A DNA stretch of 64,000 nt from Leifsonia sp. fls2-241-R2A-40a (GTDB taxonomy: Bacteria; Actinomycetota; Actinomycetes; Actinomycetales; Microbacteriaceae). The first letter of the stretch is position 1; every line of letters begins with the position of its first letter. The DNA lies in contig NZ_JARVRS010000001.1 of the NCBI RefSeq assembly GCF_030209575.1, positions 682,001-746,000 on the forward strand, read 5' to 3'. Made by a program: the position numbers and the translations under genes. The notes beneath the pieces are model-generated. The model worked only from the letters and a program-made list of their open reading frames with translations, had not been told where the DNA came from and ran no database searches. Shown here piece after piece: positions 25,051-33,555 of this stretch.

Positions 25051-25790
25051 GCGAGACCCTTCGAGGTGAGGAAGGCGAAGCTGTCGGCGACGGCCTGGAA
25101 GCGGTCGCCTCGCGAGTCGTCGAGCTCGATGACGCGAAGCGCGTCGGGCGCTGCGGCGATGATCTGCTCGATGGGAAGCGAGCCCTGGCCGACGGCGACC
25201 TGATCCTTCGTCTCCGTGGTGCCGGGGCCGTCCTTGATGTGGAGCGCGACGACGCGGTCGCCGAGCTTCGGGAGAAGCTGCACCGGGTCGTGGCCGCCGA
25301 CCGCCACCCAGTAGGTGTCGACCTCGAGCACGACCTCGGGCGCGAGCCTGCCCGCGAAGAATTCGAGCGCGGTCGTGCCCTCGACGGTGCTCTCGAGCTC
25401 GTGCGCGTGGTTGTGGTAGCCGACGCGCACGCCGTGGCGCGCGGCGACCTCGGCGGCTGCGTTGAGCTGCTCGGCGATCTGGGCCACGTCGTCGGCCGTC
25501 TGCCAGCGCTCGGGGGCGACGAACGGGTCGATGACCGTCTGGATGCCCAGCTCCTTCGCTGCGCCGAAGACCTCGTCGAGGTCTCCCCCGATGAAGCTCT
25601 GGTGGGTGGTGGGCGCGGACAGCCCTGCTTCGCGCAGACCGTCGCGCAGCGCGTCACCGAAGGAGAGGAACGCGAACGGCTCGACCTGGGTGAACCCGAT
25701 GTCCGCGATCCGCTGGAGGGTGCCGACCGTGTCTTCGGTCAGGAGTTCGCGGACCGTGTACAGCTGCACGGAGACTTTTGACGTCGACAC
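25047..25790 (-). CDS. Sugar phosphate isomerase/epimerase (TIM barrel)
   Basis: A 247-residue xylose-isomerase-like TIM-barrel protein, first gene of the operon. Likely metal and catalytic residues lie in VGYHNHAHELE, LEVDTYWVAVGG, ALHIKDG and VIELDDSRGD. It is shorter than the family member at 21753. The operon has a promoter with a perfect -35 hexamer just upstream and is divergent from the ROK regulator, which probably controls it. Confidence 0.87.
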   Translation of the reverse strand: MSTSKVSVQLYTVRELLTEDTVGTLQRIADIGFTQVEPFAFLSFGDALRDGLREAGLSAPTTHQSFIGGDLDEVFGAAKELGIQTVIDPFVAPERWQTADDVAQIAEQLNAAAEVAARHGVRVGYHNHAHELESTVEGTTALEFFAGRLAPEVVLEVDTYWVAVGGHDPVQLLPKLGDRVVALHIKDGPGTTETKDQVAVGQGSLPIEQIIAAAPDALRVIELDDSRGDRFQAVADSFAFLTSKGLA

Positions 25791-25842
25791 AGTTCTCCTC
25801 GTCGAGTGTTGGGGAATCAGACGCGCCGGATGGCGTAGCTCT

Positions 25843-25871
25843 ATTCAAACGGCACTTCTGCCGCCTGTCAA
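25843..25871 (-). promoter_or_regulatory. Promoter of the isomerase/dehydrogenase operon
   Basis: On the minus strand TTGACA (25871-25866), a 17-bp spacer and TTGAAT (25848-25843). The spacer contains the dyad CGGCA-N4-TGCCG, a possible operator. Confidence 0.6.
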
Positions 25872-25899
25872 TCAAAAGTCGACCGATGACCGCAATACT

Positions 25900-25929
25900 T
25901 TGAGCCGCGCACCGGCACTGTGGTTCAAT
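25900..25929 (+). promoter_or_regulatory. Promoter of the ROK regulator gene
   Basis: TTGAGC (25900-25905), 18 bp and TTCAAT (25924-25929) end seven bases before the ATG at 25937, so the regulator mRNA is probably leaderless. Confidence 0.45.
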
Positions 25930-25936
25930 ACCCTCT

Positions 25937-27127
25937 ATGACCGACAGCGCGCGAGATTCGGTGCTCGTCGCCGCAGACGCCGCTGAACTGCTGGCTATCC
26001 TGCGCGACGGCATCCCCCGCACGCGCGCCCAGCTGGCGGAGCTGACCGGGATGGCGCGCTCCACCATCGCCACCCGCATCGACACGCTCACCGCCGCAGG
26101 ACTCGTCACCCCGGCCGGCGACGACGTCTCATCGGGCGGTCGTCCGCCCTCGCGCATCCGCTTCAACCCGGAGTCCCGCGTGATCATCGCCATCGACCTC
26201 GGCGCCACTCACGGGGTCGTCGCACTGACCGACCTCGCCGGCAACATCACCTCGAGCGAGTCCCGTCGGCTCCGCATCGCGGACGGACCGCTGCCCATTC
26301 TCGACTGGGCCCTCGAGACGGCGTCGGAGCTCTACATCGCGAGCGGCCGGCAGCCGGAGGAGCTCATCGGGGTCGGCGTCGGCGTGCCCGGCCCGGTCGA
26401 GCACTCGACCGGCCTCCCGGTGAACCCGCCGATCATGCCCGGCTGGGACCGCTTCGACATCCCGGCGTACATCCGCCGGGTGTTCGACGTCCCCGTGCTG
26501 GTCGACAACGACGTCAACCTCCTCGCCCTCGGCGAGCAGTCGCGGATGTGGCCGGACGAGACCGACCTGCTCTTCATCAAGGTCGCCACCGGCGTGGGTG
26601 CGGGCATCATCAGCGGCGGCCGGCTGCAGCGCGGAGCGCTCGGCTCCGCCGGCGACCTGGGGCACGTCCGTGTCCCGTTCGGCAGCGACACCCCGAGCCA
26701 CGGCGAGCAGGATGCGGACCTCGAGTCGCTGGTGAGCGGCCCCGCCATCGCACGGGCGCTCACAGAGGCGGGGCTTCCCGCCGAGACCAGTGACGATGTG
26801 GTGGCGCTCGCCCGCACAGGCAACCCTGTCGTCCACAACGCCATCCGGCAGGCCGGGCGCGATCTCGGGGCGGTCGTCGCCACCTGCGTCAACCTCCTCA
26901 ACCCGTCCATGATCGTCGTCGGCGGCAGCCTCTCCCGCGTCGGCGAGCAGCTCCTCGCCGGGATGCGCGAGGTCGTCTACCAGCGGTCGACGCCGCTGGC
27001 GACGCAGCACCTGACCATCACCCAGTCGCGCGCCGGTGAGACCGGCGGGGCCATGGGCGCCGCGATCATGGTCGTCCAGCGCGCACTCGACCCCGACGGG
27101 GGCACCCCGCGTACTCTGTTCCGCTGA
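25937..27127 (+). CDS. ROK-family transcriptional regulator
   Basis: A 396-residue regulator: N-terminal winged helix (RTRAQLAELTGMARSTIATR, about residues 30-49) and a C-terminal sugar-kinase-like ROK domain (IAIDLGATHGVVAL near 85; GVGVPGPVEHSTG; VLVDNDVNLLALGE). The zinc-binding Cys cluster normally following GDLGHV is absent: the region reads HVRVPFGSDTPSHGEQD. It probably senses a sugar and represses the flanking operons. It lies between the divergent isomerase operon and the ThuA operon. Confidence 0.92.
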   Translation: MTDSARDSVLVAADAAELLAILRDGIPRTRAQLAELTGMARSTIATRIDTLTAAGLVTPAGDDVSSGGRPPSRIRFNPESRVIIAIDLGATHGVVALTDLAGNITSSESRRLRIADGPLPILDWALETASELYIASGRQPEELIGVGVGVPGPVEHSTGLPVNPPIMPGWDRFDIPAYIRRVFDVPVLVDNDVNLLALGEQSRMWPDETDLLFIKVATGVGAGIISGGRLQRGALGSAGDLGHVRVPFGSDTPSHGEQDADLESLVSGPAIARALTEAGLPAETSDDVVALARTGNPVVHNAIRQAGRDLGAVVATCVNLLNPSMIVVGGSLSRVGEQLLAGMREVVYQRSTPLATQHLTITQSRAGETGGAMGAAIMVVQRALDPDGGTPRTLFR

Positions 27128-27157
27128 CGAGTCGGCAGCGGCACCGATCACCGTCCA

Positions 27158-27171
27158 TCGAATCGATTCGA
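27158..27171. promoter_or_regulatory. 14-bp palindromic operator TCGAATCGATTCGA
   Basis: A perfect palindrome lies 20 bp before the start of the Gfo/Idh gene, overlapping its likely promoter. The form is typical of LacI-family operators rather than ROK sites, although the adjacent regulator is ROK. Confidence 0.7.
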
Positions 27172-27190
27172 ACCTCCTGAAAGGAGTGCC

Positions 27191-28336
27191 ATGAGCACGC
27201 AGAGCGAATCCCTCGGCCGTCCCCTCCGCGCCGGAGTCGTCGGCCTCGGCTGGGCCGGCCAGCAGCACATGGCGGCCTACGACGCCCTCCCCGGTGTCGA
27301 GCTCGTCGCCATCGCGGGCATGGAGGACGGCCCGCGCGCCGAACTCGGCGAGAAATACGGCCTGAAGCGCCTCCACCGGGATTGGCAGGACCTGGTGGCC
27401 GAGGGCGACCTCGACGTCGTGAGCGTCGCCGTCCCCACGTTCCTGCATGCGCCGATCGCCGTGGGGGCGCTCGACGCCGGCATCCACGTGCTCAGCGAGA
27501 AGCCGATCGCCCGCACCGCCGCGGAGGCGCAGACGATGGTGGATGCGGCGCACCGCGCCGGCCGTGTGCTGGAGGTGGCGTTCAACCACCGGCGCCGCGG
27601 CGACATCGAAGCGCTGAAGGCGGCGATCGACGGCGGCCAGATCGGGCGGCCGTACCACGCCCGCGCGACCTGGCTGCGGCGTGCCGGCATCCCCGCGCTC
27701 GGAAGCTGGTTCACCAACCGCGAGATGGCGGGTGGCGGCCCGCTCATCGACATCGGCGTGCACGTGCTCGACTACGCGCTGCACCTGTTCGGCGAACCGC
27801 GCGTGATCGCCGTGTCGGCCGTCACCCACTCGGAACTCGGTGCGCGCGGACGGGGCGGCGCCACCGCCTCCAAGCAACACGTGGGGTCCGCGTACGAGGT
27901 CGAAGACCTGGCGAGCCTCCTGCTCCGCCTGGAAGGCGGCGGGTCCATCGTCATCGAGACGAGCTGGGCGGCCTACCGCCCCGCCGGCGACGAGTTCGGC
28001 ATCACTCTCTACGGCACGGAGGGCGGCGCCGACCTCCGGGTCGTCGACTACGCACCCTCGGGCGAGCTCACGATCTTCACCGGCGACGGCGAGCAGAGCG
28101 AGGACATCTCGGTCACCGCCGACCCCGGTCGCGGCCACCTCGCCGTGGTGGAGACCTTCCTCGAGCATGTCGCCGACCCGGCCGACTGGTCGAACTGGGA
28201 CGGCTCGCTCGCGCTCGACCGCGCCCGCGTGATCGATGCGGCGTACGAGTCCGCCCGTCTTGGCGCAGAGGTGCGCCTGGACACCTCCGGCACCGCCGCC
28301 TCCGGCATCACCGCCGACGCAACGAAGGGAGCCTGA
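27191..28336 (+). CDS. Gfo/Idh/MocA-family oxidoreductase
   Basis: A 381-residue dehydrogenase. Rossmann motif [17 protein letters not shown] is at about residues 13-29, the catalytic-lysine motif SEKPIARTA near 103, and [15 protein letters not shown] near 190 carries the conserved His. AAGGAG precedes the ATG. It heads an operon with a ThuA protein and a further dehydrogenase. ThuA/ThuB pairs in rhizobia convert trehalose-type sugars to 3-keto forms, a plausible analogy. Confidence 0.9.
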   Translation: MSTQSESLGRPLRAGVVGLGWAGQQHMAAYDALPGVELVAIAGMEDGPRAELGEKYGLKRLHRDWQDLVAEGDLDVVSVAVPTFLHAPIAVGALDAGIHVLSEKPIARTAAEAQTMVDAAHRAGRVLEVAFNHRRRGDIEALKAAIDGGQIGRPYHARATWLRRAGIPALGSWFTNREMAGGGPLIDIGVHVLDYALHLFGEPRVIAVSAVTHSELGARGRGGATASKQHVGSAYEVEDLASLLLRLEGGGSIVIETSWAAYRPAGDEFGITLYGTEGGADLRVVDYAPSGELTIFTGDGEQSEDISVTADPGRGHLAVVETFLEHVADPADWSNWDGSLALDRARVIDAAYESARLGAEVRLDTSGTAASGITADATKGA

Positions 28337-28338
28337 CC

Positions 28339-29067
28339 ATGGCACTGCGCGTCACCGTCTGGAACGAGGGCGTCCACGAGGCGACCCAACCCGAGATCGC
28401 CGCGATCTACCCGCACGGGATCCACGGCGCGATCGCCGAGGGCTTGAGCGAGCTTCTCGGCGACGACGTCGCCGTCCGCACCGCGACCCTCGACGATCCC
28501 GAGCACGGCCTCAGCGAGCAGGCCCTCGCCGAGACCGACGTGCTCCTCTGGTGGGGTCACATCGCCCACGAGCGCGTCTCGGACGAGGTCGTGGAACGCG
28601 TGCGCCAGCACGTCCTCGGCGGGATGGGGCTGATCGTCCTCCACTCCGGTCACTTCTCGAAGATCTTCATCCGGATGCTCGGGACGACGTGCTCGCTCCG
28701 CTGGCGCAACCCGGAGGGCGGCGAGCGCGAGCTGGTCTGGAACGTCAACCCCACCCATCCCATCGCCGCGGGCGTCGACCAGCCGATCGTGATCGATGCG
28801 CAGGAGATGTACGGGGAGTTCTTCGACATCCCGACGCCGGACGACCTGGTCTTCATCAGCTCGTTCACCGGCGGAGAGGTGTTCCGTTCGGGTGTCACCT
28901 TCACGCGCGGACGCGGCAAGATCTTCTACTTCAGCCCGGGCGACCAGGAGTATCCGGTGTACTTCCATCCCCAGGTCCGGCGCGTCCTCGCGAACGGCGT
29001 GCAGTGGGCTGCGCCTGTCGCGGGAGTCCGTCAGGCCCCGGACGTCTCGAACCCGCAGCCCGTCTGA
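28339..29067 (+). CDS. ThuA-domain protein
   Basis: A 242-residue ThuA-like protein with the class-I glutamine-amidotransferase-like fold. [20 protein letters not shown] (about residues 59-78) and [14 protein letters not shown] (about 96-109) are family landmarks. ThuA is linked to trehalose and related disaccharide use. It follows the Gfo/Idh gene by two bases with AAGGGAG as ribosome site. The precise reaction is not established for the family. Confidence 0.88.
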   Translation: MALRVTVWNEGVHEATQPEIAAIYPHGIHGAIAEGLSELLGDDVAVRTATLDDPEHGLSEQALAETDVLLWWGHIAHERVSDEVVERVRQHVLGGMGLIVLHSGHFSKIFIRMLGTTCSLRWRNPEGGERELVWNVNPTHPIAAGVDQPIVIDAQEMYGEFFDIPTPDDLVFISSFTGGEVFRSGVTFTRGRGKIFYFSPGDQEYPVYFHPQVRRVLANGVQWAAPVAGVRQAPDVSNPQPV

Positions 29068-29116
29068 GCCGGCGCGTCCCGCCGCCACCGCCACCCGTCA
29101 CGAGGAGATCGACGCC

Positions 29117-30160
29117 ATGACCGACGCCCTGAGCACTCTGCCCGAGCCCCGGCATCCGGACCCAGCGGATGCGCCACCGCTGCGCTGGGGCGTGCTCGGC
29201 CCCGGCGGGATCGCTGCGGACTTCACCGACGCGCTGCACCGGCACACGCGCCAGCGCGTGGTGGCGGCGGGATCCCGATCGGCCGAGCGGGCCGCTGCGT
29301 TCGCATCCGCACACGGGGTCGAGCGCTCGCACGGCTCGTACGAGGCGCTGGTCTCCGATCCCGAGGTGGATGTCGTCTACGTCGCGACCCCGCACAGCGA
29401 GCACCTCGAGCATGCGTTGCTCGCGATCGCTGCGGGCAAGCACGTCCTCGTCGAGAAGCCGATGGCGGTGACGGCCTCCGAGGCGCGCCGGATCGTCGCG
29501 GCCGCGCGCGAAGCCGGCGTGTTCGCGATGGAGGCGATGTGGACGCGCTACCTCCCCCAGACGGACATCGTGCGTCAGCTCCTCGAACAGGGTGCCCTCG
29601 GCGACGTCCGCGTGGTCACGGCCGACTTCGGCGGCCGCGTGGAGTACGACCCGGCGAGCCGGCTCTGGAATCCGGATCTCGCCGGCGGCGCTCTGCTCGA
29701 CCTGGGCGTCTACACCGTCTCCTGGGCGTCGTTCGCGCTCGGCGCCCCCGCGGGGATCATCGCGGCGGGGACTCTCGCGCCCACCGGCGTCGACGACCAG
29801 GTGTCGCTCGTCCTCTCCTCGGCGGACGGGGCCCAGGCGCTGCTCAGCACCACCCTGCGTGCGACTACCCCCTCCCTCGCCACCATCAGCGGCAGCGAGG
29901 GCCGGGTCGAGACCGACAGTCCGTTCTGGGGACCGAGCGGCCTCCGCGTGTTCCGCGCCGACGGGACGCTCGCCGCCGAGTGGCGCGACCCGTACGGACG
30001 GCCGCACCGGGACGGGATGGCCTACGAAGCCGCCGCGGTGGCGCGCTACATCGCCGAAGGACGGACGGAGTCCCCGCTGCACTCCCTCGCGGAGGCCGTC
30101 GACACGCTGGCGACCCTCGACGAAGCCCGCAGGCAAGTCGGCGCGACCCGCGTGGAGTGA
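29117..30160 (+). CDS. Gfo/Idh/MocA-family oxidoreductase (dihydrodiol-dehydrogenase-like)
   Basis: A 347-residue dehydrogenase. RWGVLGPGGIAADFTDAL is at about residues 24-41 and VEKPMAVTASEARRI near 115. The motif DLGVYTVSWASFALG near 195 has Tyr where many family members have His; this is normal for the dimeric dihydrodiol dehydrogenase-like branch. GAGGAG precedes the ATG. It is the last gene of the ThuA operon. Confidence 0.9.
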   Translation: MTDALSTLPEPRHPDPADAPPLRWGVLGPGGIAADFTDALHRHTRQRVVAAGSRSAERAAAFASAHGVERSHGSYEALVSDPEVDVVYVATPHSEHLEHALLAIAAGKHVLVEKPMAVTASEARRIVAAAREAGVFAMEAMWTRYLPQTDIVRQLLEQGALGDVRVVTADFGGRVEYDPASRLWNPDLAGGALLDLGVYTVSWASFALGAPAGIIAAGTLAPTGVDDQVSLVLSSADGAQALLSTTLRATTPSLATISGSEGRVETDSPFWGPSGLRVFRADGTLAAEWRDPYGRPHRDGMAYEAAAVARYIAEGRTESPLHSLAEAVDTLATLDEARRQVGATRVE

Positions 30161-30195
30161 CAGCGACGGTCGGCGGGACGCGGCACAATGGAGAG

Positions 30196-31041
30196 GTGCT
30201 CGACTCCGCTCCGTACCGCAACGCCGACCTGTACCGGCCGGGCGTCCTCGCGGATCTGAGCCCGGCCCGCCCGGCGCCCGTTCCCGTCGTGCCGGCGGTT
30301 CCCGGGCAGACCGGGCACCTTGCACGTGTCGTCGCGCGGTCGAGCGACCGTGTCGGCTGGCTGCGTGCCCGCAGCCGGGGGATCACCGCGACCGACGTCG
30401 CGAAGCTCACGAGTTCGCGTTCGCTTCGCGCCGCCGTCTACGACAAGCTCCACGGCACCGGTTTCACCGGCAACAGCTACACCCAGCACGGCCGCTCCCG
30501 CGAACCGGAGATCGCCGCCTGGGTGGCCGCGACGCACGGAATCGAACCTTCCGACTACCTTTTCCACGCCGAGCGCGACCGTCGGCACCTCGCCACACCG
30601 GACGGCCTGATCGCCCGCTCGGGCGGCCGCATCGAGCTGGCCGAGATCAAGACCACGAACAAGCCGTTCCGCAGCATCCCGCGCCCCTACCTCCGCCAGA
30701 TCTGGTGGCAGCAGTACGTGCTCGGCGCCGAGCGCACCCTGTTCGTGTGGGAGCAGCACGACGGTTTCGTCCCGCTGCGCGACGAGCCCGAGTGCCGCTG
30801 GGTGGATCGCGACGACGCCGAGATCGCGAAGCTGGTCTCTCTCGCCGCCGATCTGATCGAGCTGCTGCGTCAGGCCACTTCGGCAGGGGTCGCGCCGGCA
30901 TCCGGCTCGCCGACGGCGATGATGCCCAAAGCGGCACCGACACCCGCACCTGCTCCCGCATCCGTACCTGCGGAGGCCGCGCCCGCGCTCATCCCGCTGT
31001 CGGCCATCGCCACCGGGATGCGCGTCAGCGCCACCGCGTAG
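30196..31041 (+). CDS. YqaJ-like (lambda-type) exonuclease-domain protein
   Basis: A 281-residue protein with a YqaJ/lambda-exonuclease PD-(D/E)XK nuclease domain. Visible signatures are GITATDVAKL (about residues 61-70), HGRSREPEIAAWVA, the acidic LATPDGLI, AEIKTTNKPF with the Glu-x-Lys pair, and QIWWQQYVLGAER. No phage genes surround it, so it is a stand-alone chromosomal copy. The GTG at 30196 follows CACAAT by six bases (leaderless type); an upstream GTG at 30157 overlapping the previous stop is possible. The last 55 residues are Ala/Pro-rich and overlap the DUF998 gene. Confidence 0.82.
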   Translation: MLDSAPYRNADLYRPGVLADLSPARPAPVPVVPAVPGQTGHLARVVARSSDRVGWLRARSRGITATDVAKLTSSRSLRAAVYDKLHGTGFTGNSYTQHGRSREPEIAAWVAATHGIEPSDYLFHAERDRRHLATPDGLIARSGGRIELAEIKTTNKPFRSIPRPYLRQIWWQQYVLGAERTLFVWEQHDGFVPLRDEPECRWVDRDDAEIAKLVSLAADLIELLRQATSAGVAPASGSPTAMMPKAAPTPAPAPASVPAEAAPALIPLSAIATGMRVSATA

Positions 31042-31691
31042 ACCGCGATCCACGCGACGGCGACTGTCGTTCCGATCAGTTCCAGCCACGCGCCGACGTC
31101 GGCCCTGACGCGGACGATCGCCAGCAGGCCGCCGATGATCGTGATGACCGCGACCGCGCCGCAGCTGAGCCGGGAGAGCCGTGACAGGCGCGGAAGCCCG
31201 CGGCTGAACCCCACCTGAAGCATCGCGACGCACGCCGCGGCGAAGCCGAGCACCGCGGAGACGGTGTGCACCAGATCCTGGATGGTCGACTTCGGGTCGA
31301 CGAGCGGAACCGGACAGTACGCCGTGCACGTCACCTGCGACGCGAGCACGAAGCACAGCGCTGCGAAGCCCAGGGTGAGGGCGGGGGCCCACCGGCCGAG
31401 CACGGGGACCGAGGACCTCACATGCCCGCTGGCCAGGGCGATGGCGAACCCGCCCGCCGCGATCAGCAGCAGTGCGACGGCGAACGGACCCGCCGTGGGG
31501 GCGCCGCGCGCACCGAGCTCGCTCACGTACACCGGGTACGGCACGGTGAGCCGTGCCGCCCAGATGACGGTCAAGCCGCCGAGCACGCAGATCGTCCCGA
31601 TCGCGAGCAGGATGGGCACGGCACGCTGCCAGCCTCGGGCGACCAGCGGGACGCCGAACGGATCGCGGGCGATCCGCAGCAGTCGTCGCAC
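30870..31691 (-). CDS. DUF998-family membrane protein
   Basis: A 273-residue membrane protein with about six helices starting near residues 28-48. The pattern CTAYCPVPLVDPKSTIQDLVH is typical of DUF998 proteins, whose function is unknown. The GTG at 31691 has GAGGAG six bases upstream. The Ala/Gly-rich C-terminal tail overlaps the YqaJ gene end by 172 bp on the opposite strand. Confidence 0.8.
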   Translation of the reverse strand: MRRLLRIARDPFGVPLVARGWQRAVPILLAIGTICVLGGLTVIWAARLTVPYPVYVSELGARGAPTAGPFAVALLLIAAGGFAIALASGHVRSSVPVLGRWAPALTLGFAALCFVLASQVTCTAYCPVPLVDPKSTIQDLVHTVSAVLGFAAACVAMLQVGFSRGLPRLSRLSRLSCGAVAVITIIGGLLAIVRVRADVGAWLELIGTTVAVAWIAVYAVALTRIPVAMADSGMSAGAASAGTDAGAGAGVGAALGIIAVGEPDAGATPAEVA

Positions 31692-31911
31692 CTGTCGCTC
31701 CTCGGTCAGCTCGCCGTCGTACAGTCACCACGCCTCGGGCCGGGCGCAGGTCGAAGCATCCTATCCGACCCCCTACTGAGAACGACCTGGGGGTATCCGA
31801 AACAGACTGTTCACATGCGGTGACGCTGCCGTAACACCGCGGAATCGCGGGCAGGATTGACTGAAGATCGGCCGCGCTGCCGGTGCCGGCCCACCGACGA
31901 GGGGACGATCG

Positions 31912-32880
31912 ATGCCGAAGACGATGCGGGCCGCGCTTCTGGATGCCGCCGGAGGGCCGGACGCCCTCCGGATCGGGGAGACCGCGTATCCCGACCGCGT
32001 CAACGCGGAGTTCCTGGTGAAGGTCGTCGCGTCGAGCGTCAACCCGATCGATGCGAAGACCCGGGCGGGGCGCGGCGTCTTCGGCGCTGTGCACGACTTC
32101 CCTGCGGTGCTCGGGCACGACTTCAGCGGCGTCGTCGTGGAGTCGCCGTTCAGCGCGCATCCCATCCGGCCCGGGGACGAGGTGTTCGGGATGGTGATGG
32201 TCCCGCGCCTCGGGGGCAGCTATGCCGAGTACGTCTCGGTGCCGTCGCTCAGCCTGGTGCGGAAGCCGTCGACCCTCAGCCACATCGAGGCGGCCGGTGT
32301 CCCCCTCGCCGCGCTGACGGCGTGGGGCATGGTGGTGGAGGTGGCGAAGGCCCACGACGGCCAGCGGATGCTCATCCACGCGGGCAGCGGAGGCGTCGGG
32401 CACTTCGCGGTGCAGTTCGCGTCGTACTTCGGCGCCCACGTGATCGCGACGGCGTCGGGAGGGAAAGCGTCGTGGCTCCGCTCGCTCGGAGCCGCGGAGG
32501 TCATCGACCACACGACGACGCGGTTCGAGGACGTCGTCCACGACGCCGACGTGGTGATCGACCTGGTCGGCAACGTGCACGACGACACCGGCACCCGGTC
32601 GCTCTCCGTGCTGCGCCCCGGCGGCCTGATCGTCAACGTTCCGACCGGAAGCTGGCCCACCTTCGCGGAGGAGGTCGCGGCCGCGGGCGTCCGCGGCACC
32701 GACTACAAGGTCGCGCCCGACGGCAGCACGCTCGCCGTCATCGCCCGGCTGCTGGAGTCCGGCAACGTCCGCGTGCACGTCGACCAGATCTTCGCGCTCG
32801 ACGAGATCGCGGACGCGCACCGTGCCATCGAGAGCGGTCACACGCGCGGCAAGCTCGTGATCAAGGTCGCCGAAGGCTGA
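31912..32880 (+). CDS. NADPH:quinone oxidoreductase-like MDR protein
   Basis: A 322-residue medium-chain dehydrogenase/reductase of the zinc-independent quinone oxidoreductase group. The GroES-like part contains SSVNPIDAKTRAG and LGHDFSGVV; the nucleotide-binding motif is HAGSGGVGHFAVQFAS near residues 159-174. It probably reduces quinones or reactive enones using NADPH. GAGGGG precedes the ATG. It is convergent with the GNAT gene. Confidence 0.9.
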   Translation: MPKTMRAALLDAAGGPDALRIGETAYPDRVNAEFLVKVVASSVNPIDAKTRAGRGVFGAVHDFPAVLGHDFSGVVVESPFSAHPIRPGDEVFGMVMVPRLGGSYAEYVSVPSLSLVRKPSTLSHIEAAGVPLAALTAWGMVVEVAKAHDGQRMLIHAGSGGVGHFAVQFASYFGAHVIATASGGKASWLRSLGAAEVIDHTTTRFEDVVHDADVVIDLVGNVHDDTGTRSLSVLRPGGLIVNVPTGSWPTFAEEVAAAGVRGTDYKVAPDGSTLAVIARLLESGNVRVHVDQIFALDEIADAHRAIESGHTRGKLVIKVAEG

Positions 32881-32911
32881 GCGACCGGCGGATCCGGCGG
32901 ACCTAGCGGCC

Positions 32912-33454
32912 CTAACGGACCGTCAGCGCCCGCTCCATCACCCAGTCGTCCTCGTAGCGGTCACCGACGAGGAAATGCTTCGTCCCGACCCGCTCGAAGC
33001 CGTGCTTGCCGTAGAAGCGCTGAGCGCGGGCGTTCTCCTCGTTGACGCCGAGCCACATCCCCTCGGCTCCGGCGTCGGTTCCCACCCGCAGGCTCTCCGT
33101 CAGGAGCCGGCCCGCGACTCCCTCTCCGTGATGGCCCGGCAGCACGTAGCACTTGCTGAGCTCGGCCGTGGGACGGATGCGGATGCTGCCGCTCACATCG
33201 CCGTCGGCGGGCTCGCCCAGGTTGACCATCGTGTAGCCCACGGCGAACCCGTCAGCGTCCTCTGCGATGAGCAGCCGTCGGGAGTCGTCGGTCAGGTACT
33301 CGGCGAAGCGCTCCTCCGAGAGCACGGACGCGATGAACGCGGCTTTCGCCTCGTCGGTCGTGTGCGGCGGACAGGCGAGCGGGAAGGTCGCCGCGGCGAC
33401 GGCGGCGAGTGCTGCGGCATCGTCCGGGACGGCTGTGCGGATGGTGACGGTCAC
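32912..33454 (-). CDS. GNAT-family N-acetyltransferase
   Basis: A 180-residue acetyltransferase. The acetyl-CoA loop is LPGHHGEGVAGRLLTESL (about residues 108-125) and the late motif is NARAQRFYGKHGFERVG. The acceptor is unknown. The GTG start follows TAGGCT by exactly six bases, so it is probably leaderless; the GGGAGG between them is too close to serve as a ribosome site. Confidence 0.88.
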   Translation of the reverse strand: MTVTIRTAVPDDAAALAAVAAATFPLACPPHTTDEAKAAFIASVLSEERFAEYLTDDSRRLLIAEDADGFAVGYTMVNLGEPADGDVSGSIRIRPTAELSKCYVLPGHHGEGVAGRLLTESLRVGTDAGAEGMWLGVNEENARAQRFYGKHGFERVGTKHFLVGDRYEDDWVMERALTVR

Positions 33455-33499
33455 CCTCCCAGCCTAGCCAGCCCGCCCCGGCCGGGCCGCACACAGCGG

Positions 33500-33531
33500 A
33501 CCGGCCGCCTCCCCTGCGGGAGACGGCCGGT
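33500..33531 (-). terminator. Terminator of the S53 peptidase gene
   Basis: ACCGGCCGCCTCCC pairs with GGGAGACGGCCGGT (one mismatch) around CTGC, 25 bases after the peptidase stop. Confidence 0.7.
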
Positions 33532-33555
33532 TCGTGTCGCCGGGACGCGGTGCGG

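Noticed and set aside
30196-31041. YqaJ exonuclease as evidence of a prophage
   Set aside because: No recombinase, capsid, integrase or single-strand annealing gene lies nearby; the surroundings are chromosomal metabolism genes.
30046-32841. 931-codon minus-strand frame
   Set aside because: It crosses three well-supported genes on both strands and has no recognisable domain; a codon-position GC artefact.
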